A stretch of DNA of 64,000 nucleotides from Massilia sp. 9I. GTDB taxonomy: Bacteria > Pseudomonadota > Gammaproteobacteria > Burkholderiales > Burkholderiaceae_D. The notes under the pieces are model-generated. The model was not told the DNA's origin and ran no database searches. It was given only the letters and a program-made list of their open reading frames with translations. This document shows, in pieces, positions 1-8,658 of the stretch (the first letter of the stretch is position 1; every line of letters starts with the position of its first letter). The DNA is taken from the NCBI RefSeq assembly GCF_902506415.1, contig NZ_LR733275.1:1251651-1315650 (forward strand). Direction: 5' to 3'. The position numbers and the translations under genes were made by a program.

Positions 1-104
1 TGGTTGGCCACGAGCGTGACCTCCAGCTGCAGGCGCTCGGCGACGCGAAACAGGATGTCCTTGATGACGCCTGGGCAGGCGTCGGCATCGACCCAGATAT
101 GCAT
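1..104 (-). CDS. UPF0178 (YaiI/YqxD, DUF188) family protein, N-terminal part
   Basis: Only the first ~34 codons lie in the window; the gene runs off the left edge. The start is the ATG read leftwards from 104. The N-terminus [19 protein letters not shown] matches the conserved opening of the UPF0178 (YaiI/YqxD) family, including the acidic VDADACP motif that resembles the metal-binding start of PIN/NYN-type nucleases. The biochemical role of the family is not established. It is divergent in sequence context from nothing else visible here; the next gene, a PEP-CTERM protein, lies upstream on the same strand and ends at 159. Confidence 0.8.
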   Translation of the reverse strand, partial: MHIWVDADACPGVIKDILFRVAERLQLEVTLVAN

Positions 105-158
105 GGTGTTGGCGGGCTTGTCGGAAAGGAGCGATTGTACCGGCAAGCCCGCCGATAC

Positions 159-728
159 TCAGTCCTGCTTGCGGCGGCGCGCGGCCATCAGGCCGGCCAT
201 GCACAGCATCGGCAGAACCAGCGCGGCCGACGAGGGTTCCGGCACGCTGGCGGTAATGCTGAAGCTGTCGCCCGCACGCAGGCCACTGGTTGCCAGCAGC
301 CAGTCCTGGCCGCCGCCCAGCACGTTCCCGAACTGGAACTCGGCATATTCCGGACGGGCGAAGCTGATCCCGGCCGCGAAGGGACTGGCGTCGATGCTGC
401 CGACCGTGCCGAAGCTCGCGGTCACGCTGCCAGGCGCGCCGGTAAACGAGATGCCCTGCAGGCTGAAGGTGAAGCGGCTCAGGTCCGCGCCAGCCAGGTT
501 GCGCACCAGGGCGTTGAAGCTGAGCGGCCCTTGCAGGTCGGCCTCTTCCAGCACGAAGTTCAGGGTATTGCCGCTGAAGTCTTCCAGGTCGAGGTCGAAG
601 GAGACCAGGCCGGCGCCGCTGTAGTTGGTGACAAGGTTCGAGCCGGTGCTGGTGGTCAGGACCACGGCGTTGGCGGCGCAGGATAGGGATAGGGCCGCTG
701 CCAGGGTAAACAGTTTAGTCAGTTTCAT
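159..728 (-). CDS. PEP-CTERM sorting domain protein
   Basis: A 189-residue secreted protein. The start at 728 gives MKLTKLFTLAAALSLSCAANA, a clean signal peptide, and is preceded by GGAG about seven bases upstream; a longer reading has no such site. The C-terminus carries the PEP-CTERM tripartite signal: VPEPSS, a hydrophobic stretch (ALVLPMLCMAGLMA) and a basic end RRRKQD. Such proteins are processed by an exosortase and are typical of exopolysaccharide-producing betaproteobacteria. The middle has no recognisable enzyme domain and looks beta-rich. It starts 28 bp downstream of the PhoX-like gene and is probably cotranscribed with it. No exosortase gene is in the window. Confidence 0.85.
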   Translation of the reverse strand: MKLTKLFTLAAALSLSCAANAVVLTTSTGSNLVTNYSGAGLVSFDLDLEDFSGNTLNFVLEEADLQGPLSFNALVRNLAGADLSRFTFSLQGISFTGAPGSVTASFGTVGSIDASPFAAGISFARPEYAEFQFGNVLGGGQDWLLATSGLRAGDSFSITASVPEPSSAALVLPMLCMAGLMAARRRKQD

Positions 729-756
729 GTAATAGCTCCGATTGGGATAAAAAGGC

Positions 757-2259
757 TTACAGCGGGCCCTTGGCCCATGGGCCGGTGATCGCAAAGGTCA
801 CGCCCGGGGTCTGGATGTTGACGAACAGGTAGCGGCCGGTCGGGTCGAAGCAGGCGCCGGCGAACTCGTTGCCGCGCTGGTCACCCGCGAGCGAGGCCAG
901 CTTGCCCGCGCCCTGCAGCTGGGCGCTAGTCAGGTTGATGTTGTTCTTGGCGAAGATGTAGGCGTCACCCGCGCCGGTGATGCCCATCAGGCGCTGGCCG
1001 AAACCGAAGGGGTCGGTGGCGGCGGTCGAGGCGTCCTCGCAGATCAGGATTGCGTTGCGCGGGCTGACGGTGAGGTTGTCGCCCATATTGCCCACCAGCT
1101 GGCTCGGGCTCGAATAGATGCATTTGAGGGTCTGGCGCGCCAGGTCGAGTTCCCAGATGCTGCCACGCTGGACGGCGCCGCCCGAGGTGTCCATCACGTA
1201 CATCTTGCCCTGTGCGTACCAGATGCCTTCGCCACGGTTCATGCGGGCCGCTCCCTGCAGCCAGCCCTGCACGAAGGGACCAGCGGCGCTCGTGATGCGC
1301 ACGCCGCTCGGACCGGTGGCGTCGCCGCGGTTGGCGTCCGGGTTGGCGATGTTCACCCATTCCAGCTCGTACACCGAATCGACCGGCACGTTGGCCAGGT
1401 TGACGTTGTTGACGCCCTTGACCTTGGCCATCTGCAGCACGCCGCCCATGGCCAGGGTGCCCGGTGCGCCGTTCTTGATGTCGGGGACGTAGCGGTAGAA
1501 CCCCGACTTGCCCGAGGAATCCTCGGTCTGGTAGACGATGCCGGTGGCCGGATCGACGGCGGCTGCTTCGTGGGCGAAGCGGCCCATGCCGACGATGGGC
1601 TGGCCGGTGGTCAAGGCCGGGTCCGAGTGCACTTCGAACACGTAGCCATGCTTCTTGCCGGCAGTACCGACGGCGTCCGAGCCGACTTCTTCGCAGCTGA
1701 GCCAGGTGCCCCAGGGCGTGATGCCGCCGGCGCAGTTGGTCTGGGTGCCGCCCAGGCTGGGGGTCATGCTGACCCAGTTCCCGTCGCGGAACAGCAGGTT
1801 GGTGGTGCCACCGCCGAACTTGTTGGTCGAGCCGCCGCCGCTGGTGCCGCTGTCGTAGACGCCGACCGCATCCAGGAAGTTGGCCGGGCCGGTGCCGCCG
1901 ATCTCGTGGTTACGCACCAGCACCAGCTCGGTGCTGCGGCCGACCTTGCGCGACAGGACCACGCCCATGCCGTCGTGGCCGCCGGGGCAGGTTTTACCGT
2001 CGGTCATCAGGTCGCCGCGCCAGCCGAAGCTTTTATAGGTGAAGCCGGCCGGCAGCTGCAGTAGCGGCAGGCCGGTGGTGATGTCGTTGGCGGGGGCGAT
2101 TGGGCCGTAGGGGCTGTCGACCAGGGCGGTGGCGCCGTTGGCGGCCAGGGCCTGCTGCGACTGCAGGGCGGCAAAGGCGCCGACGAAGGGCAGCGCCGTG
2201 GAACCGGCCAGGCCCTTGAGCAGATTGCGCCTGGTGGACGAAATGGTGTTGTCAGTCAT
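757..2259 (-). CDS. PhoX-family (DUF839) Tat-exported phosphatase
   Basis: A 500-residue protein beginning [20 protein letters not shown], a twin-arginine signal (S-T-R-R-N-L-L-K), so it should be exported folded. Family blocks seen in order are LVRNHE (~120), GTWLSCEE (~190), [12 protein letters not shown] and YQTEDSSG (~235-255), [19 protein letters not shown] (~350), MGDNLTVSP plus CEDAS (~400) and the C-terminal [21 protein letters not shown] region. These are the calcium/iron phosphatase PhoX/DUF839 signatures. The start at 2259 has GGAGA upstream; a longer form from 2304 would bury the Tat motif. Substrate is inferred from the family: phosphomonoesters in the periplasm or outside the cell. 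Confidence 0.85.
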   Translation of the reverse strand: MTDNTISSTRRNLLKGLAGSTALPFVGAFAALQSQQALAANGATALVDSPYGPIAPANDITTGLPLLQLPAGFTYKSFGWRGDLMTDGKTCPGGHDGMGVVLSRKVGRSTELVLVRNHEIGGTGPANFLDAVGVYDSGTSGGGSTNKFGGGTTNLLFRDGNWVSMTPSLGGTQTNCAGGITPWGTWLSCEEVGSDAVGTAGKKHGYVFEVHSDPALTTGQPIVGMGRFAHEAAAVDPATGIVYQTEDSSGKSGFYRYVPDIKNGAPGTLAMGGVLQMAKVKGVNNVNLANVPVDSVYELEWVNIANPDANRGDATGPSGVRITSAAGPFVQGWLQGAARMNRGEGIWYAQGKMYVMDTSGGAVQRGSIWELDLARQTLKCIYSSPSQLVGNMGDNLTVSPRNAILICEDASTAATDPFGFGQRLMGITGAGDAYIFAKNNINLTSAQLQGAGKLASLAGDQRGNEFAGACFDPTGRYLFVNIQTPGVTFAITGPWAKGPL

Positions 2260-2442
2260 GGGTGCATCTCCGATGGATGTGGTCGAGAGGTGGAGCCGAT
2301 GCATTTAAACAAACAAAAATGTCGGCTCAATGACAACAAAATGGCAACTTCGCGGATCGCGCACGCGCGGCCGCCTCTTGCGTCAAAAGGTTTAGAATCC
2401 CTGTCTTCTGCTCAACAGTTCTTGCCTGACAAGACGCACATC

Positions 2443-3297
2443 ATGAACAAGCTGGCGCTTTACTTCCGCCTGGTCCGTGCCGACAAGCCGATCGGGATCC
2501 TCCTGCTGCTGTGGCCTACCCTGTGGGCGCTATGGATGGCGTCAAGCGGCGTGCCGCGCCTAGAGGTATTGCTGATCTTCGTGCTCGGCACGGCGCTGAT
2601 GCGCTCGGCCGGCTGCGCCATCAACGACTACGCCGATCGCGACTTCGACAAGCACGTCAAGCGCACCGTCGACCGCCCGCTCACCGCCGGCAAGATCCGC
2701 GGCTGGGAAGCGGTGATGGTGGCGGCGGTGCTGTCGCTGGTCTCCTTCATCCTGATCCTGCCGCTGAATGCGCTCACCAAGCAGCTGTCGGTGGTGGCCC
2801 TGATCGTGGCCGGCACCTACCCCTACTTCAAGCGCTTCTTCGCGATCCCCCAGGCTTACCTGGGTATCGCCTTCGGCTTCGGCATCCCGATGGCCTGGGC
2901 CGCCGTGCAGGGTACGGTGCCGGCGGTGGCCTGGTGGCTGCTGGCCGCCAACGTATTCTGGGCGGTGGCCTACGACACCGAGTACGCCATGGTCGACCGC
3001 GACGACGACCTGAAGATCGAGATCCGCACCTCGGCCATCACCTTCGGGCGCTTCGACGTCGCCGCCGTGATGCTGTGCTATGGCGCGGCGCTGGCGATCG
3101 ACCTGGTGTGTGGCTGGTACCTGGGCCTGCGCTGGTGGTTCGTGGCCGGCATCGTGGTCGCAGCCGGGATCGCCCTCTACCACTACACCCTGATCCGCCA
3201 CCGCGAACGGATGGCTTGCTTCAAGGCTTTCCGGCACAACAACTGGCTGGGCGCCGCACTGTTCAGCGGTGTCGCACTCGACTATGCATTCAGGTAA
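2443..3297 (+). CDS. ubiA: 4-hydroxybenzoate octaprenyltransferase
   Basis: An integral membrane prenyltransferase of 284 residues that joins 4-hydroxybenzoate to polyprenyl diphosphate in ubiquinone synthesis. Both Asp-rich magnesium/diphosphate motifs are visible: NDYADRDFD at ~61-69 and [12 protein letters not shown] at ~177-188. Several hydrophobic helices follow, as expected. The start [18 protein letters not shown] is chosen because it matches the family N-terminus; an upstream in-frame extension from 2290 lacks family similarity and overlaps the divergent promoter region of the PhoX gene. It stands alone as the first gene of a plus-strand run. Confidence 0.95.
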   Translation: MNKLALYFRLVRADKPIGILLLLWPTLWALWMASSGVPRLEVLLIFVLGTALMRSAGCAINDYADRDFDKHVKRTVDRPLTAGKIRGWEAVMVAAVLSLVSFILILPLNALTKQLSVVALIVAGTYPYFKRFFAIPQAYLGIAFGFGIPMAWAAVQGTVPAVAWWLLAANVFWAVAYDTEYAMVDRDDDLKIEIRTSAITFGRFDVAAVMLCYGAALAIDLVCGWYLGLRWWFVAGIVVAAGIALYHYTLIRHRERMACFKAFRHNNWLGAALFSGVALDYAFR

Positions 3298-3343
3298 TAT
3301 TGCAGGAAAAGCATTCCTTCCCTTCTTTTAAACGAGGCCCACC

Positions 3344-3664
3344 ATGATGGAAAAGATCCCTACCCAAACCGGCACCCGCGACCAACTGATGTCGGACCTG
3401 AAGACCGTGATCTCGGACGCCGAGGCGTGGCTGCGCAATGGCGGCCAGCTGACCGGTGACGAGCTGAAGGCTGCCAAGGCCAAGTTCGAGCAAACCCTCT
3501 CGGCGGCCAAGGAAAGCCTGGGCGAATACCAGCAGACCGTGGTCGAGAAGACCAAGGAAGCGGCCCGCGTGACCGACGAATACGTCCACGAAAACCCATG
3601 GAAGTCGGTGGGCCTGGGCGCCGCGGTCGGCGTCGTGATCGGCATGCTGATCGCCCGCCGCTAA
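3344..3664 (+). CDS. yqjD: DUF883 (YqjD/ElaB-type) membrane protein
   Basis: A 106-residue protein with a long amphipathic helical N-terminus (residues ~10-80, rich in A, K, E, Q) and a C-terminal glycine-rich hydrophobic anchor (AVGVVIGMLIARR). This is the DUF883 layout. The E. coli relatives YqjD, ElaB and YgaM are inner-membrane tail-anchored proteins linked to stationary-phase ribosome binding and stress resistance. The start is ATGATG at 3344 (3347 possible) after GAGG. The gene is followed after two bases by a YqjE-like gene and then a YqjK-like gene, reproducing the yqjDEK order of E. coli. Confidence 0.85.
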   Translation: MMEKIPTQTGTRDQLMSDLKTVISDAEAWLRNGGQLTGDELKAAKAKFEQTLSAAKESLGEYQQTVVEKTKEAARVTDEYVHENPWKSVGLGAAVGVVIGMLIARR

Positions 3665-3666
3665 CG

Positions 3667-4044
3667 ATGAGCATCACGGCCGCAGTCGGAAGGATCGCAG
3701 CCAACGTACTCGACCTGGCGCGTACGCGCCTCGAGCTCGCCACCGTCGAACTCCAGGAAGGCGCCCATCGCGTGATGGGCTACCTCGCCTGGGCGCTAGC
3801 GGCCGCGGTGCTGGCGCTGTTCGCGCTGGCCCTGGTCGTGCTGTTCGTGCTGGTGCTGTTCTGGGACACGCACCGCCTGGCGGCGGTGGGCGGCATGGCC
3901 GTCCTGTTCATCCTGGGCACCCTGTTTGCAGCGATGAAGCTGCGCGCCGGCCTGGCCGCGCGTCCGCCGATGCTGCCGGCCACGCTGGCGGAGCTGCGCA
4001 AGGACGCCGCCGCGCTCAAGGGAGAGCATAGCGATGCCGTCTGA
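3667..4044 (+). CDS. yqjE: Phage holin family (YqjE-like) membrane protein
   Basis: A 125-residue protein with two adjacent transmembrane helices (~38-65 and ~73-95) and soluble ends, matching the holin-X/YqjE family. Despite the name it is not evidence for a prophage: the family sits in chromosomal yqjDEK operons. The start at 3667 comes two bases after the stop of the DUF883 gene and gives the usual MSITAAVGRIAANVLDLARTR opening. Its end overlaps the next gene by 11 bases, consistent with translational coupling. Function is inferred as envelope-associated. Confidence 0.8.
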   Translation: MSITAAVGRIAANVLDLARTRLELATVELQEGAHRVMGYLAWALAAAVLALFALALVVLFVLVLFWDTHRLAAVGGMAVLFILGTLFAAMKLRAGLAARPPMLPATLAELRKDAAALKGEHSDAV

Positions 4045-4336
4045 CTCGTCGACGCTGGCTGCGCGCCGCGAAGCGCTGGTGGCCAGGTGCGCCGACCAGC
4101 GCGCGCTGGTGGCGCATGAAGTGGCCACCCTCTCCTCGCCCGATACGCTGGGGATGATTCCAGCCTATGCACTACGTCACCGCAAGGCGGCGCTGGTCGT
4201 GGCGGGTGTCGCGGCCGGGCTGTTCATCACCAAGCCCAAGTGGGCGGTGGGCAGCGTGACGGCGGTAGTGTCGGCCTACAAGTTCGCCCAGAAGCTGCTG
4301 CCTGTCCTTAGGTGGCGGGGCTTCGAGGTCCATTGA
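4034..4336 (+). CDS. YqjK-like small membrane protein
   Basis: A 100-residue protein starting inside the end of the YqjE-like gene. The N-terminal half is helical and charged (LAARREALVARCADQRALVAHE), as in YqjK, and a hydrophobic segment (KAALVVAGVAAGLFI) lies at ~53-67. E. coli YqjK is of similar length (about 99 residues) and has the same place at the end of yqjDEK. Sequence similarity to YqjK cannot be measured here, so the name is by context and layout. A REP-like inverted repeat begins three bases after the stop codon. Confidence 0.65.
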   Translation: MPSDSSTLAARREALVARCADQRALVAHEVATLSSPDTLGMIPAYALRHRKAALVVAGVAAGLFITKPKWAVGSVTAVVSAYKFAQKLLPVLRWRGFEVH

Positions 4337-4338
4337 AC

Positions 4339-4446
4339 CGTAGGGTGGGTGGCTTCGCCGCCCACGCGGTCAACTACTGCCGGCTTGGTCGCGACGTCGT
4401 AACTTTCGCCTATCACCGCGTGGGCGGGAGACCCGCCCACCCTACG
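4339..4446. repeat. REP/BIME-like inverted repeat pair
   Basis: Two 32-bp arms, 4339-4370 and 4415-4446, are inverted copies of each other with 27 of 32 positions matching. Each begins with CGTAGGGTGGG at its outer end and is itself a small G/C hairpin. The layout is that of a bacterial interspersed mosaic element. It lies between convergent genes, and its right end supplies the last bases of proC, including the TAG stop at 4442-4444. Copy number elsewhere in the genome cannot be seen. Confidence 0.8.
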
Positions 4447-5260
4447 AATCTTTCCCCAGTTCGTCCCCGAGTTCGCGCCCGCGCGCGGCGGCCGCTTTCA
4501 TGGCGGCGACAATCGCTTCCTTCACCCTAGAGTCCTCCATGCTGGTGATGGCCGCATGCGTCGTGCCGCCTTTCGAGGTCACGCGCTGGCGCAGCACCTC
4601 GACGGGATCGCCCGACTGCGCCGCCAGCTGGGCCGCGCCCGTGAAGGTGGCCACCGCCAGCTGCCTGCCCTGCTCCGCATCCAGCCCCATCTCGCGCGCG
4701 GCCTGCTGCATCGCTTCCAGGAAGTAGAAGACATAGGCCGGGCCGCTGCCCGAGACCGCCGTCACCGGGTCGATCAGGCCCTCGTCCTTGAGCCACACGG
4801 TCTGGCCGACCGCGCGCATCACCTTGTCGGCGGCCTGGCGCTGGACTTCGTCCACCTCCGCGCCCGCCACCATGCCCGTGATGCCCATCGCGATCACGGC
4901 CGGCGTGTTCGGCATCGAGCGCACGATGCGGGTGTAGCCGCCCAGCCAGCGCGACAAATCCGCGATGCGGATGCCGGCCGCGATCGAGAGCACCAGCGGC
5001 TGGGCGCCGAGCAGCGGCTTGAGCGCGGCGGCGACTTCGCGCATCTGCTGTGGCTTCACCGCCAGCACGATGACGTCGGCGGCGCCCACCTGCACGTCGA
5101 TGGTGGCGGCCGTGCTCACGCCATACTGGCTGGCCAGGCGCTCGAGCGCTTCGGTGTTCGGGTCGACCACGTGCAGGCTGCCGGCGCCGGTGAGTTGTCC
5201 GGCCAGGCCGGCGATCAAGGCCGTGGCCATGTTGCCGCCGCCGATGAATGCAATCTTCAT
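4442..5260 (-). CDS. proC: Pyrroline-5-carboxylate reductase
   Basis: A 272-residue cytosolic enzyme for the last step of proline synthesis, NAD(P)H reduction of pyrroline-5-carboxylate. The N-terminal Rossmann loop FIGGGNMATALIAG is at ~4-17. The typical VLAVKPQ, RSMPNTPA and AVSGSGPAYVF motifs follow at ~66, ~113 and ~165, and the C-terminal VTSKGGTT block is present. Length fits the family. The gene starts eight bases downstream of the yggS stop, an old and common yggS-proC pairing. The stop codon is provided by the edge of the inverted repeat at 4339-4446. Confidence 0.95.
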   Translation of the reverse strand: MKIAFIGGGNMATALIAGLAGQLTGAGSLHVVDPNTEALERLASQYGVSTAATIDVQVGAADVIVLAVKPQQMREVAAALKPLLGAQPLVLSIAAGIRIADLSRWLGGYTRIVRSMPNTPAVIAMGITGMVAGAEVDEVQRQAADKVMRAVGQTVWLKDEGLIDPVTAVSGSGPAYVFYFLEAMQQAAREMGLDAEQGRQLAVATFTGAAQLAAQSGDPVEVLRQRVTSKGGTTHAAITSMEDSRVKEAIVAAMKAAAARGRELGDELGKDS

Positions 5261-5268
5261 GTGCTTCC

Positions 5269-5970
5269 TTATTCGTAGTGGCGGGCGCCGAAAATGGCGC
5301 TGCCGATGCGTACGATGGTCGCGCCTTCCGCGATCGCCGCGGCAAGGTCGCCCGACATCCCCATCGACAGGGTGTCGAGCGCCAGGCCGTCCGCGCGCAA
5401 GCTGTCGAACAGCGTGCGCAGGCGGGCAAAGGCGGCGCGCTGCTGCGCCTCATCGTCGGTGGGTTCGGGAATTGCCATCAGGCCGCGCAGGCGCAGGTTC
5501 GGCAGGGCCGCCACCTGGCGCGCCAGCTCGGGCAGCTCTTGCTCGCGTGCGCCGCTCTTGCTGGCTTCGCCGCTGATGTTCACCTGCAGGCAAATGTCGA
5601 GCGGGCCGAGTTCGGGCGGACGCTGTTCCGACAGGCGCTGGGCGATCTTCAGGCGCTCCACCGTATGCACCCAATCGAAGCTCGCGGCGATGGGACGGGT
5701 CTTGTTGCTCTGGATCGGGCCGATGAAATGCCAGCTGATGGCTGTGCCTGGTTGCAGGCGCGCCACTTCCTGCATCTTGTCGAGCGCTTCCTGCAGGTAG
5801 TTCTCGCCGAAGGCGCGCTGGCCCACAGCCATCGCTTCGACCACGGCTTCCGCTGGGAAGGTCTTGGAAACGGCGAGCAACTGGACCGTTTCCCTGCCCC
5901 TGTTGGATGCAGCGCAAGCCTGCTCGATTGTCGCTTCGACAGCTTGCAAGTTCGCAGCAATTATGGACAT
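5269..5970 (-). CDS. yggS: YggS-family PLP homeostasis protein
   Basis: A 233-residue single-domain alanine-racemase-fold protein that binds pyridoxal phosphate and helps balance PLP and amino-acid pools; it is not known to be a true enzyme. The PLP lysine is visible in LLAVSKTFPAE (~K36). Family motifs FGENYLQEALDKM (~54), WHFIGPIQSNK (~80) and the C-terminal LSMGMSGDLAAAIAEGATIVRIGSAIFG phosphate-binding block (~200-230) are present. It precedes proC on the minus strand, as in many proteobacteria, and is divergent from pilT with the large palindrome between them. Confidence 0.93.
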   Translation of the reverse strand: MSIIAANLQAVEATIEQACAASNRGRETVQLLAVSKTFPAEAVVEAMAVGQRAFGENYLQEALDKMQEVARLQPGTAISWHFIGPIQSNKTRPIAASFDWVHTVERLKIAQRLSEQRPPELGPLDICLQVNISGEASKSGAREQELPELARQVAALPNLRLRGLMAIPEPTDDEAQQRAAFARLRTLFDSLRADGLALDTLSMGMSGDLAAAIAEGATIVRIGSAIFGARHYE

Positions 5971-6015
5971 AATGGTTTTCTACAGGAAATATTTTTCGGC
6001 CTAACGCGGCGTAAA

Positions 6016-6132
6016 GGGGCCTCGCAAACTTTAGCGAGCGGAAGAAGTTTCGTCTGAGAAGCGCAGCCGTACATCCGGTACGGCGAGCATCGCAGGACGA
6101 AAATTCGACGCGCAGTAGGTTTGCGAGGCCCC
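6016..6132. repeat. 117-bp imperfect palindrome upstream of pilT
   Basis: The outer 14 bases, 6016-6029 and 6119-6132, are perfect inverted copies (GGGGCCTCGCAAAC). Further inside, GAAGTTTCGTC (from ~6044) faces GACGAAAATTC with one mismatch. The tip is a perfect 7-bp stem, GCCGTAC at 6066-6072 against GTACGGC at 6078-6084, with a five-base loop. The element fills most of the yggS-pilT gap and ends six bases before the pilT ribosome site (AGGA at 6139-6142). It may be a structured leader, a bidirectional terminator or a MITE-like repeat. No run of T follows it. Confidence 0.75.
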
Positions 6133-6148
6133 CACCACAGGATTATAA

Positions 6149-7192
6149 ATGGACATCTCGGAACTGCTTGCCTTCTCCGTTAAGAACAAGGCTTCGGACT
6201 TGCACCTCTCGGCCGGCCTGCCGCCGATGATCCGCGTGCACGGTGACGTGCGCCGCATCAACCTGCCGCCGCTGGAGCACAAGGACGTGCACGGCATGAT
6301 CTATGACATCATGAACGACGGCCAGCGCAAGCAGTACGAGGAAGTGCTGGAGTGCGACTTTTCGTTCGCGATCCCTGGCCTGGCGCGCTTCCGCGTCAAC
6401 GCCTTCAACCAGGAGCGCGGCGCGGCCGCGGTGCTGCGTACCATTCCGTCCAAGATCCTGTCGCTGGAAGAACTGAACGCGCCGAAGATCTTCAGCGAGC
6501 TGGCCCTGAAGCCGCGCGGCCTGGTCTTGGTGACCGGCCCCACCGGCTCGGGTAAATCGACCACGCTGGCGGCGATGATCAACCACCTCAACGAAAACGA
6601 GTACGGCCACATCCTCACCATCGAGGACCCGATCGAATTCGTGCACGACTCCAAGAAGTGCCTGATCAACCAGCGCGAAGTCGGCCCGCACACCCTGTCC
6701 TTCAATAACGCACTGCGCTCGGCGCTGCGCGAAGACCCGGACTGCATCCTGGTGGGCGAACTGCGCGACCTGGAGACCATCCGCCTGGCGCTGTCAGCGG
6801 CGGAGACCGGCCACCTGGTGTTCGGCACCCTGCACACTTCTTCCGCCGCCAAGACCATCGACCGTATCGTCGACGTGTTCCCGGCGGAGGAAAAAGAGAT
6901 GGTGCGCGCGATGCTGTCGGAGTCGCTGCAGGCGGTCGTCTCGCAGACCCTGCTCAAGACCCGCGACGGCTCGGGCCGCGTGGCGGCGCACGAGATCATG
7001 ATCGGCACCCCGGCGATCCGCAACCTGATCCGCGAAGCGAAGATCGCGCAGATGTATTCGAGCATCCAGACCGGCAGCAACGTCGGGATGCAGACGCTCG
7101 ACCAGAACCTCACGGATCTGGTGCGCCGCAACGTGATCTCCAGCGCCGCAGCCCGCTCCGCCGCAAAAATCCCGGAAAACTTCCCCGGCTAA
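6149..7192 (+). CDS. pilT: Type IV pilus retraction ATPase PilT
   Basis: A 347-residue hexameric ATPase that depolymerises type IV pili for twitching motility. An N-terminal PAS-like domain (~1-110) is followed by the Walker A GPTGSGKST at ~131-139, the Asp box (TIEDPIEFVH, ~157), Walker B region (DCILVGELRD) and His box (GHLVFGTLHT). The PilT-specific AIRNLIRE motif needed for retraction is at ~289-296, separating PilT from PilB. The start at 6149 gives the family opening MDISELLAFSVKNKASDLHLSAG and has AGGA six bases upstream. pilU follows after eight bases. Confidence 0.97.
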   Translation: MDISELLAFSVKNKASDLHLSAGLPPMIRVHGDVRRINLPPLEHKDVHGMIYDIMNDGQRKQYEEVLECDFSFAIPGLARFRVNAFNQERGAAAVLRTIPSKILSLEELNAPKIFSELALKPRGLVLVTGPTGSGKSTTLAAMINHLNENEYGHILTIEDPIEFVHDSKKCLINQREVGPHTLSFNNALRSALREDPDCILVGELRDLETIRLALSAAETGHLVFGTLHTSSAAKTIDRIVDVFPAEEKEMVRAMLSESLQAVVSQTLLKTRDGSGRVAAHEIMIGTPAIRNLIREAKIAQMYSSIQTGSNVGMQTLDQNLTDLVRRNVISSAAARSAAKIPENFPG

Positions 7193-7200
7193 GGACCAGC

Positions 7201-8337
7201 ATGGAACGCGACCAGGCATCCAAATTCATGTTCGACCTGCTGCGCCTGATGACCAGCAAGGGCGGGTCGGACCTGTTCATCACGGCCGGCTTCCCGCCGG
7301 CGATCAAGATCGACGGCAAGATGACGCCGGTCTCGAGCCAGGCCTTGAGCGGCACGCACACGGCCGACCTGGCGCGCGCCATCATGAACGACAAGCAGGC
7401 CGCCGGCTTCGAGCTGACCAAGGAATCGAACTTCGCGATCAGCCCGGGCGACCTGGGGCGCTTCCGCGTCTCGGCCTTCATGCAGATGGGCTGCGTCGGC
7501 ATGGTGCTGCGCGTGATCACCACTACCATCCCGAAATTCGAAGACCTCGACCTGCCGGAAACCCTGAAGGACGTGATCATGTCCAAGCGCGGCCTGGTCA
7601 TCATGGTCGGCGCCACCGGTTCCGGTAAATCGACCACGCTGGCGGCGATGGTCGGCTACCGCAACGAGAACAGCTACGGCCACATCATCACCATCGAAGA
7701 CCCCGTGGAATTCGTGCACCCGCACCGCAACTGCGTGATCACGCAGCGCGAAGTGGGCGTGGATACCGACAGCTTCGAAGCGGCGCTGAAAAATTCGCTG
7801 CGCCAGGCGCCGGACGTGATCCAGATCGGCGAGATCCGCGACCGCGAGACCATGGAGCACGCGATCGCGTTTGCCGAAACCGGCCACCTGTGCCTGGCCA
7901 CCCTGCACGCCAACAGCGCCAACCAGGCCCTGGATCGCATCATCAACTTCTTCCCCGAAGAGCGGCGCCAGCAGCTGCTGATGGACCTGTCGCTCAACAT
8001 GAAGGGCCTGATCTCGCAGCGCCTGATCCCGAAGAAGGAAGCCAAGGGCCGCGTGGTGGCGATGGAGATCCTGCTGAATTCCCCGCTGATCTCGGACCTG
8101 ATCTTCAAGGGCGACGTCCACGAGATCAAGGAGATCATGAAGAAGTCGCGCGAGCTGGGCATGCAAACCTTCGACCAGGCCCTGTTCGACCTGTACGAGG
8201 CGGACAAGATCAGCTACGAGGATGCGCTGCGCAATGCCGATTCGGTGAACGACCTGCGCCTGAACATCAAGCTCAATTCCAAGCACGCGAAGAACCGCGA
8301 TTTCTCGGCAGGGATGGATCACCTTGGCATTGTCTGA
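7201..8337 (+). CDS. pilU: PilT/PilU-family pilus retraction ATPase
   Basis: A 378-residue paralogue of PilT, cotranscribed with it. It has Walker A GATGSGKST (~137), the Asp box TIEDPVEFVHP, Walker B DVIQIGEIRD and His box GHLCLATLHA. The C-terminus is longer than PilT and ends in a charged tail, and the PilT AIRNLIRE motif is replaced by SPLISDLIFKGD, as in PilU. PilU is known to work with PilT as an accessory retraction motor rather than alone. A good intrinsic terminator follows at 8359-8384, closing the operon. Confidence 0.93.
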   Translation: MERDQASKFMFDLLRLMTSKGGSDLFITAGFPPAIKIDGKMTPVSSQALSGTHTADLARAIMNDKQAAGFELTKESNFAISPGDLGRFRVSAFMQMGCVGMVLRVITTTIPKFEDLDLPETLKDVIMSKRGLVIMVGATGSGKSTTLAAMVGYRNENSYGHIITIEDPVEFVHPHRNCVITQREVGVDTDSFEAALKNSLRQAPDVIQIGEIRDRETMEHAIAFAETGHLCLATLHANSANQALDRIINFFPEERRQQLLMDLSLNMKGLISQRLIPKKEAKGRVVAMEILLNSPLISDLIFKGDVHEIKEIMKKSRELGMQTFDQALFDLYEADKISYEDALRNADSVNDLRLNIKLNSKHAKNRDFSAGMDHLGIV

Positions 8338-8358
8338 TACGAGCCGGTAAGCGTACAG

Positions 8359-8384
8359 GGGCGCAGCAAGCGCCCTTTTCTTTT
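8359..8384 (+). terminator. Intrinsic terminator after pilTU
   Basis: A six-pair G/C stem, GGGCGC at 8359-8364 and GCGCCC at 8370-8375 with a five-base loop, is followed directly by TTTTCTTTT. It sits 21 bases after the pilU stop. The remaining gap to the chemoreceptor gene (8385-8658) is relatively AT-rich and holds no gene that I can support. Confidence 0.8.
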
Positions 8385-8560
8385 GGCCGCGCTACGCGGG
8401 GCACGGCAATGCCCGTGAAATTGTGACAATACGTGTTGTACACAACTCACACGACGCCTGGGCGCATCAAATTGGTCTGACCACCTGAACTTCATCAGTT
8501 CAACGTCAAATCGCGTGAATTAACGCAGTTTAGGTAAAAAAACAGAAATCAAGCCCACAG

Positions 8561-8588
8561 TTGACCGGTGGTTACAATTATTTCTAAT
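8561..8588 (+). promoter_or_regulatory. Candidate sigma-70 promoter for the chemoreceptor
   Basis: TTGACC at 8561-8566 and TCTAAT at 8583-8588 each match the consensus at five of six positions with a 16-base spacer, in an AT-rich stretch 70 bases before the chemoreceptor start. A flagellar sigma-28 box was looked for and not found. Prediction by eye only. Confidence 0.4.
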
Positions 8589-8658
8589 TGGAACTATTGA
8601 GCCGTGTTGATATCGTGTTGGTGTCTTTACCTGTCTACTTTTCTTCAACCGGAAACCC

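Noticed and set aside
3667..4044. Possible prophage remnant, suggested by the holin-like protein.
   Set aside because: The protein is the chromosomal YqjE type in a yqjDEK-like operon; no other phage gene is near.
6066..6084. Small hairpin considered as an intrinsic terminator for transcription towards pilT.
   Set aside because: No T-run follows the stem, and it is better explained as the tip of the larger palindrome.
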